NCBI GenBank assembly: GCA_022759065.1
Contig: JAEMPZ010000230.1
Span: 1 to 7,812, forward strand
Length of the DNA stretch: 7,812 nt
Source of the DNA: Acidobacteriota bacterium
Lineage (GTDB): Bacteria > Acidobacteriota > UBA4820 > DSQY01
Reading direction: 5' to 3'
Shown here: one piece after another, positions 5,740 to 7,812 of the stretch
Layout: every line of letters begins with the position of its first letter
How positions within the stretch are numbered: position 1 is the stretch's first letter
Notes under the pieces: model-generated
The model's database searches: none
Seen by the model: the letters and a program-made list of their open reading frames with translations, nothing else
Told to the model about the DNA's origin: nothing
Made by a program: the position numbers and the translations under genes

Positions 5740-7812
5740 GACGCCTGCTGTCAAGGCGAGCCGTCGTGATCGTCTTGGCGCTTGCCGGCCTCGCGGGCGG
5801 GATCATTTTTCTCGCGGTCCTGCGGCGGGAAGTGCGTTCGAGCGCCCCGGAGAGCGGCGGCACGCTCCTGACCGCCCTTTCCCTGATGAATTTCCTGCTC
5901 CTGCTGACGCTGCTTTTCGTGCTTTTCAGGCAGTTGATAAAGGGTTTTCTGGAGTGGCGCCGCTTCAGGGAGGGGGCGCGGTTCCGCACGCGCCTTTTGA
6001 TAGCCTTCGTTCTATTGGGGCTGGCCCCCTCGCTGCTATTATTCGTGGGAGCCATACAGCTCTTTGAATCAACGCTGGACCGCTGGTACCAATTGCCCGT
6101 CCACAGCATAAGCTCGGCCGGGCAGAAAATGGTTGACCAGGCGCTCGACATGGTCAGGGAGCAGACTTACCGCCAAGCCAACGGGCTGGCCATGGAGCTA
6201 AGGCAGGTTCCTTCCGAGCTCAGGCCCTCCCTTGCCCGGCATCTGTACAGCTTCGGCAGCCTGGATGAAGTTTTTCTGGTTGACGTCAACGGCAAGATTC
6301 TTGTCGCGCTGCCAGGCGACTCCGTCCCGCCGGACAGCTACAAGGTCTCAAAGTGCTTCGCCCCCGAGGGCCTGAGAGGCTGGACGGACCTTACTCCAAA
6401 GCCCGTGGTAGTCAGCGGCGTCAAGGTTGACGAATCGTCCGCCGTTGTCGTCGGAACTCGCCTTCCTCCTGGACTGTTTGAACAGGCGAGGTTCATCTCG
6501 GAAAACAACCAAGCCTTTCTGAGGGCCAGGTCGGAGCGCCGGAACGTCGAAATAACGATGATTTCCTCGTACCTGGCTCTCACGCTGGTCATCATCGTGG
6601 CGGCGGTATGGATAGGCTCCCGCTTGTCGAAGGAGATCAGCGTCCCTTTGAAGCTGCTTTTGGAAGGGACCAGGGAAGTCGCCGGCGGGAACCTTGCCCA
6701 CCAGATTCCGTACGAAGCAGTGGACGAAATCGGCCAGGTCGTCGCCTCGTTCAACAAAATGACCCGCGACCTGGGGCAGAGCCAGAGGAATCTCGAGCGG
6801 TCCAACGAAAATCTCCGGCAGATCAGCCTTGATTCCGAGAGGCGGAGACGCTACATCGAGATGCTGATGGAGACGCTGCCTCTTGGCGTCGTATCGTTCG
6901 GGCCGGAGGGCGACGTGCGGACTGTCAACCCTCGAGCCCGCCAGCTTCTCGGAATGGAAAACTCCGACCCGCCGCACAGGCTGCTCACGAGGCCTGAATG
7001 GTACGAAATGCGGAGCGCCCTCGAGGGTTTTCCTGCGAGGCCGGTGGCAAACCGCGAAGTGGCCCTCTCGGGGCGCCAGGGCCAGCGGATCATATCGGTT
7101 TCAGCCAGTTCTCTCGAGGAAAAGGCCGGCGGGCTTTTCGGGTCGCTCGTGATTCTCGAGGACATAAGCGATCTCAGCCGCGCCCAGCGGATAGCCGCAT
7201 GGCAGGAGGTGGCGCGCCGCCTCGCCCACGAGATAAAAAACCCGCTTACCCCGATAAGGTTGTCAGCGCAGAGAATTAGAAAGAAGGTCCGGGAGAAGGC
7301 AAGCGATCTCGAGCCGGCCGTGATGGAAGGAACCACCACGATCGAGCGCGAGGTCGAAGGCATGATGACGATGGTGAATGAATTCTCCCGCTTCGCGAGG
7401 CTGCCAGAGATTCACCCGAAGCCGGGCTCGCTCGTTCAGCTTATCAAGGACGCGGTGGCCACCTATAAGACGGCCTACACGAAGGTGGCCTTTGATCTGG
7501 AGCTGCCGAACGACTTTCCGCCGGTGAGGATGGACGCCGAGCATTTGAGCCGGGCGCTGAAGAACCTTTTTGAGAACGCGATCGAGGCCATGGAGATGGC
7601 CGGGACCATCGCGGTGAAACTTGACGAATGGGGCGGCGCCGCGCGGCTTGTGATTCGCGACACCGGGCCAGGGATACCGAAAGAGGCGAGAACGCGCCTC
7701 TTCCTCCCGTACTATTCGACCAAAAGGCGCGGGACGGGCCTTGGCCTCGCAATAGTAGCGAGAGTCCTGGAGGAACACGGCGGTTCAATTTCGGTAGACG
7801 AAACATACGAGG
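5709..7812 (+). CDS. ntrY: NtrY-like membrane sensor histidine kinase, 3' end outside window
   Basis: An open frame of 701 codons reaches the window edge without a stop. Four membrane helices are visible at about residues 18-37, 53-73, 95-115 and 284-306. A periplasmic sensor region lies between the last two and includes VFLVDVNGKILVALPGD (188-204), typical of a PAS-like fold. A HAMP linker (about 303-355) and a PAS domain (about 382-490) follow. The HisKA motif is RLAHEIKNPLTPIRLS with phospho-acceptor His507. The ATPase domain has its N-box NLFENAIEA (619-627), G1 DTGPGIP (651-657), the F-box LPYYSTK, and G2 GTGLGLA (675-681). The helix count, HAMP, PAS and the LAHEIKNPLTPIRLS signature all fit the NtrY class, which signals to an NtrX sigma54 activator, usually the next gene; that would lie beyond the window. 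Only the extreme C-terminus is missing. Kinase identity is very sure; NtrY subtype is likely, but the sensed signal is unknown. Confidence 0.9.
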   Translation, partial: MGQPGTRHALRRLLSRRAVVIVLALAGLAGGIIFLAVLRREVRSSAPESGGTLLTALSLMNFLLLLTLLFVLFRQLIKGFLEWRRFREGARFRTRLLIAFVLLGLAPSLLLFVGAIQLFESTLDRWYQLPVHSISSAGQKMVDQALDMVREQTYRQANGLAMELRQVPSELRPSLARHLYSFGSLDEVFLVDVNGKILVALPGDSVPPDSYKVSKCFAPEGLRGWTDLTPKPVVVSGVKVDESSAVVVGTRLPPGLFEQARFISENNQAFLRARSERRNVEITMISSYLALTLVIIVAAVWIGSRLSKEISVPLKLLLEGTREVAGGNLAHQIPYEAVDEIGQVVASFNKMTRDLGQSQRNLERSNENLRQISLDSERRRRYIEMLMETLPLGVVSFGPEGDVRTVNPRARQLLGMENSDPPHRLLTRPEWYEMRSALEGFPARPVANREVALSGRQGQRIISVSASSLEEKAGGLFGSLVILEDISDLSRAQRIAAWQEVARRLAHEIKNPLTPIRLSAQRIRKKVREKASDLEPAVMEGTTTIEREVEGMMTMVNEFSRFARLPEIHPKPGSLVQLIKDAVATYKTAYTKVAFDLELPNDFPPVRMDAEHLSRALKNLFENAIEAMEMAGTIAVKLDEWGGAARLVIRDTGPGIPKEARTRLFLPYYSTKRRGTGLGLAIVARVLEEHGGSISVDETYE

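Overview
The window looks like chromosomal DNA of a GC-rich, Gram-negative-type bacterium. Support for this comes from an NtrY-type sensor kinase with a periplasmic domain, a small exported DUF4390 protein beside it, cleavable signal peptides, and heavy use of AGG and G/C-ending codons. The DUF4390–NtrY pair is known from Desulfobacterota/'Deltaproteobacteria' and relatives, so that broad group is my best guess, but no marker here fixes the taxon.

Layout. (1) Positions 1-649, minus strand: the 5' part of a gene for a secreted protein with an FN3/Ig-like beta-domain. It has a good signal peptide but is cut by an in-frame TAA at 449-451, and it leaves the window on the left. (2) Positions 650-884: a divergent intergenic region with candidate promoters facing both ways and about 125 bp of degenerate 7-bp tandem repeats. 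(3) Positions 885-7812, plus strand: four tightly packed genes that read as one operon and continue past the right edge. They encode a 988-aa Ser/Thr protein kinase, a PIN-PhoH ATPase, a DUF4390 exported protein, and an NtrY-like histidine kinase whose 3' end is missing. Junctions are ATGA (4-nt overlap), ATGA (4-nt overlap) and a 31-nt overlap, so translation is probably coupled throughout.

The most unusual item is the first operon gene. Its N-terminal half is an alpha-solenoid built from at least 22 units of exactly 13 residues. A degenerate kinase domain follows (HRD is HRQ, DFG is GFG, no glycine-rich loop), then a complete, apparently active Hanks-type kinase. This solenoid–pseudokinase–kinase order, on one chain with no membrane segment, resembles in layout the tandem pseudokinase/kinase plan of eukaryotic JAKs. 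It is co-translated with a predicted RNA-acting PIN-PhoH protein.

How the genes may work together (inference): a cytoplasmic kinase with a built-in regulatory pseudokinase, an RNA nuclease/ATPase, and a membrane two-component sensor with a periplasmic accessory protein are made from one transcript. That suggests a stress or envelope-linked regulatory unit. A direct phosphorylation link between the kinase and PhoH is only a hypothesis. No tRNA, rRNA, CRISPR, IS element or convincing terminator was seen.
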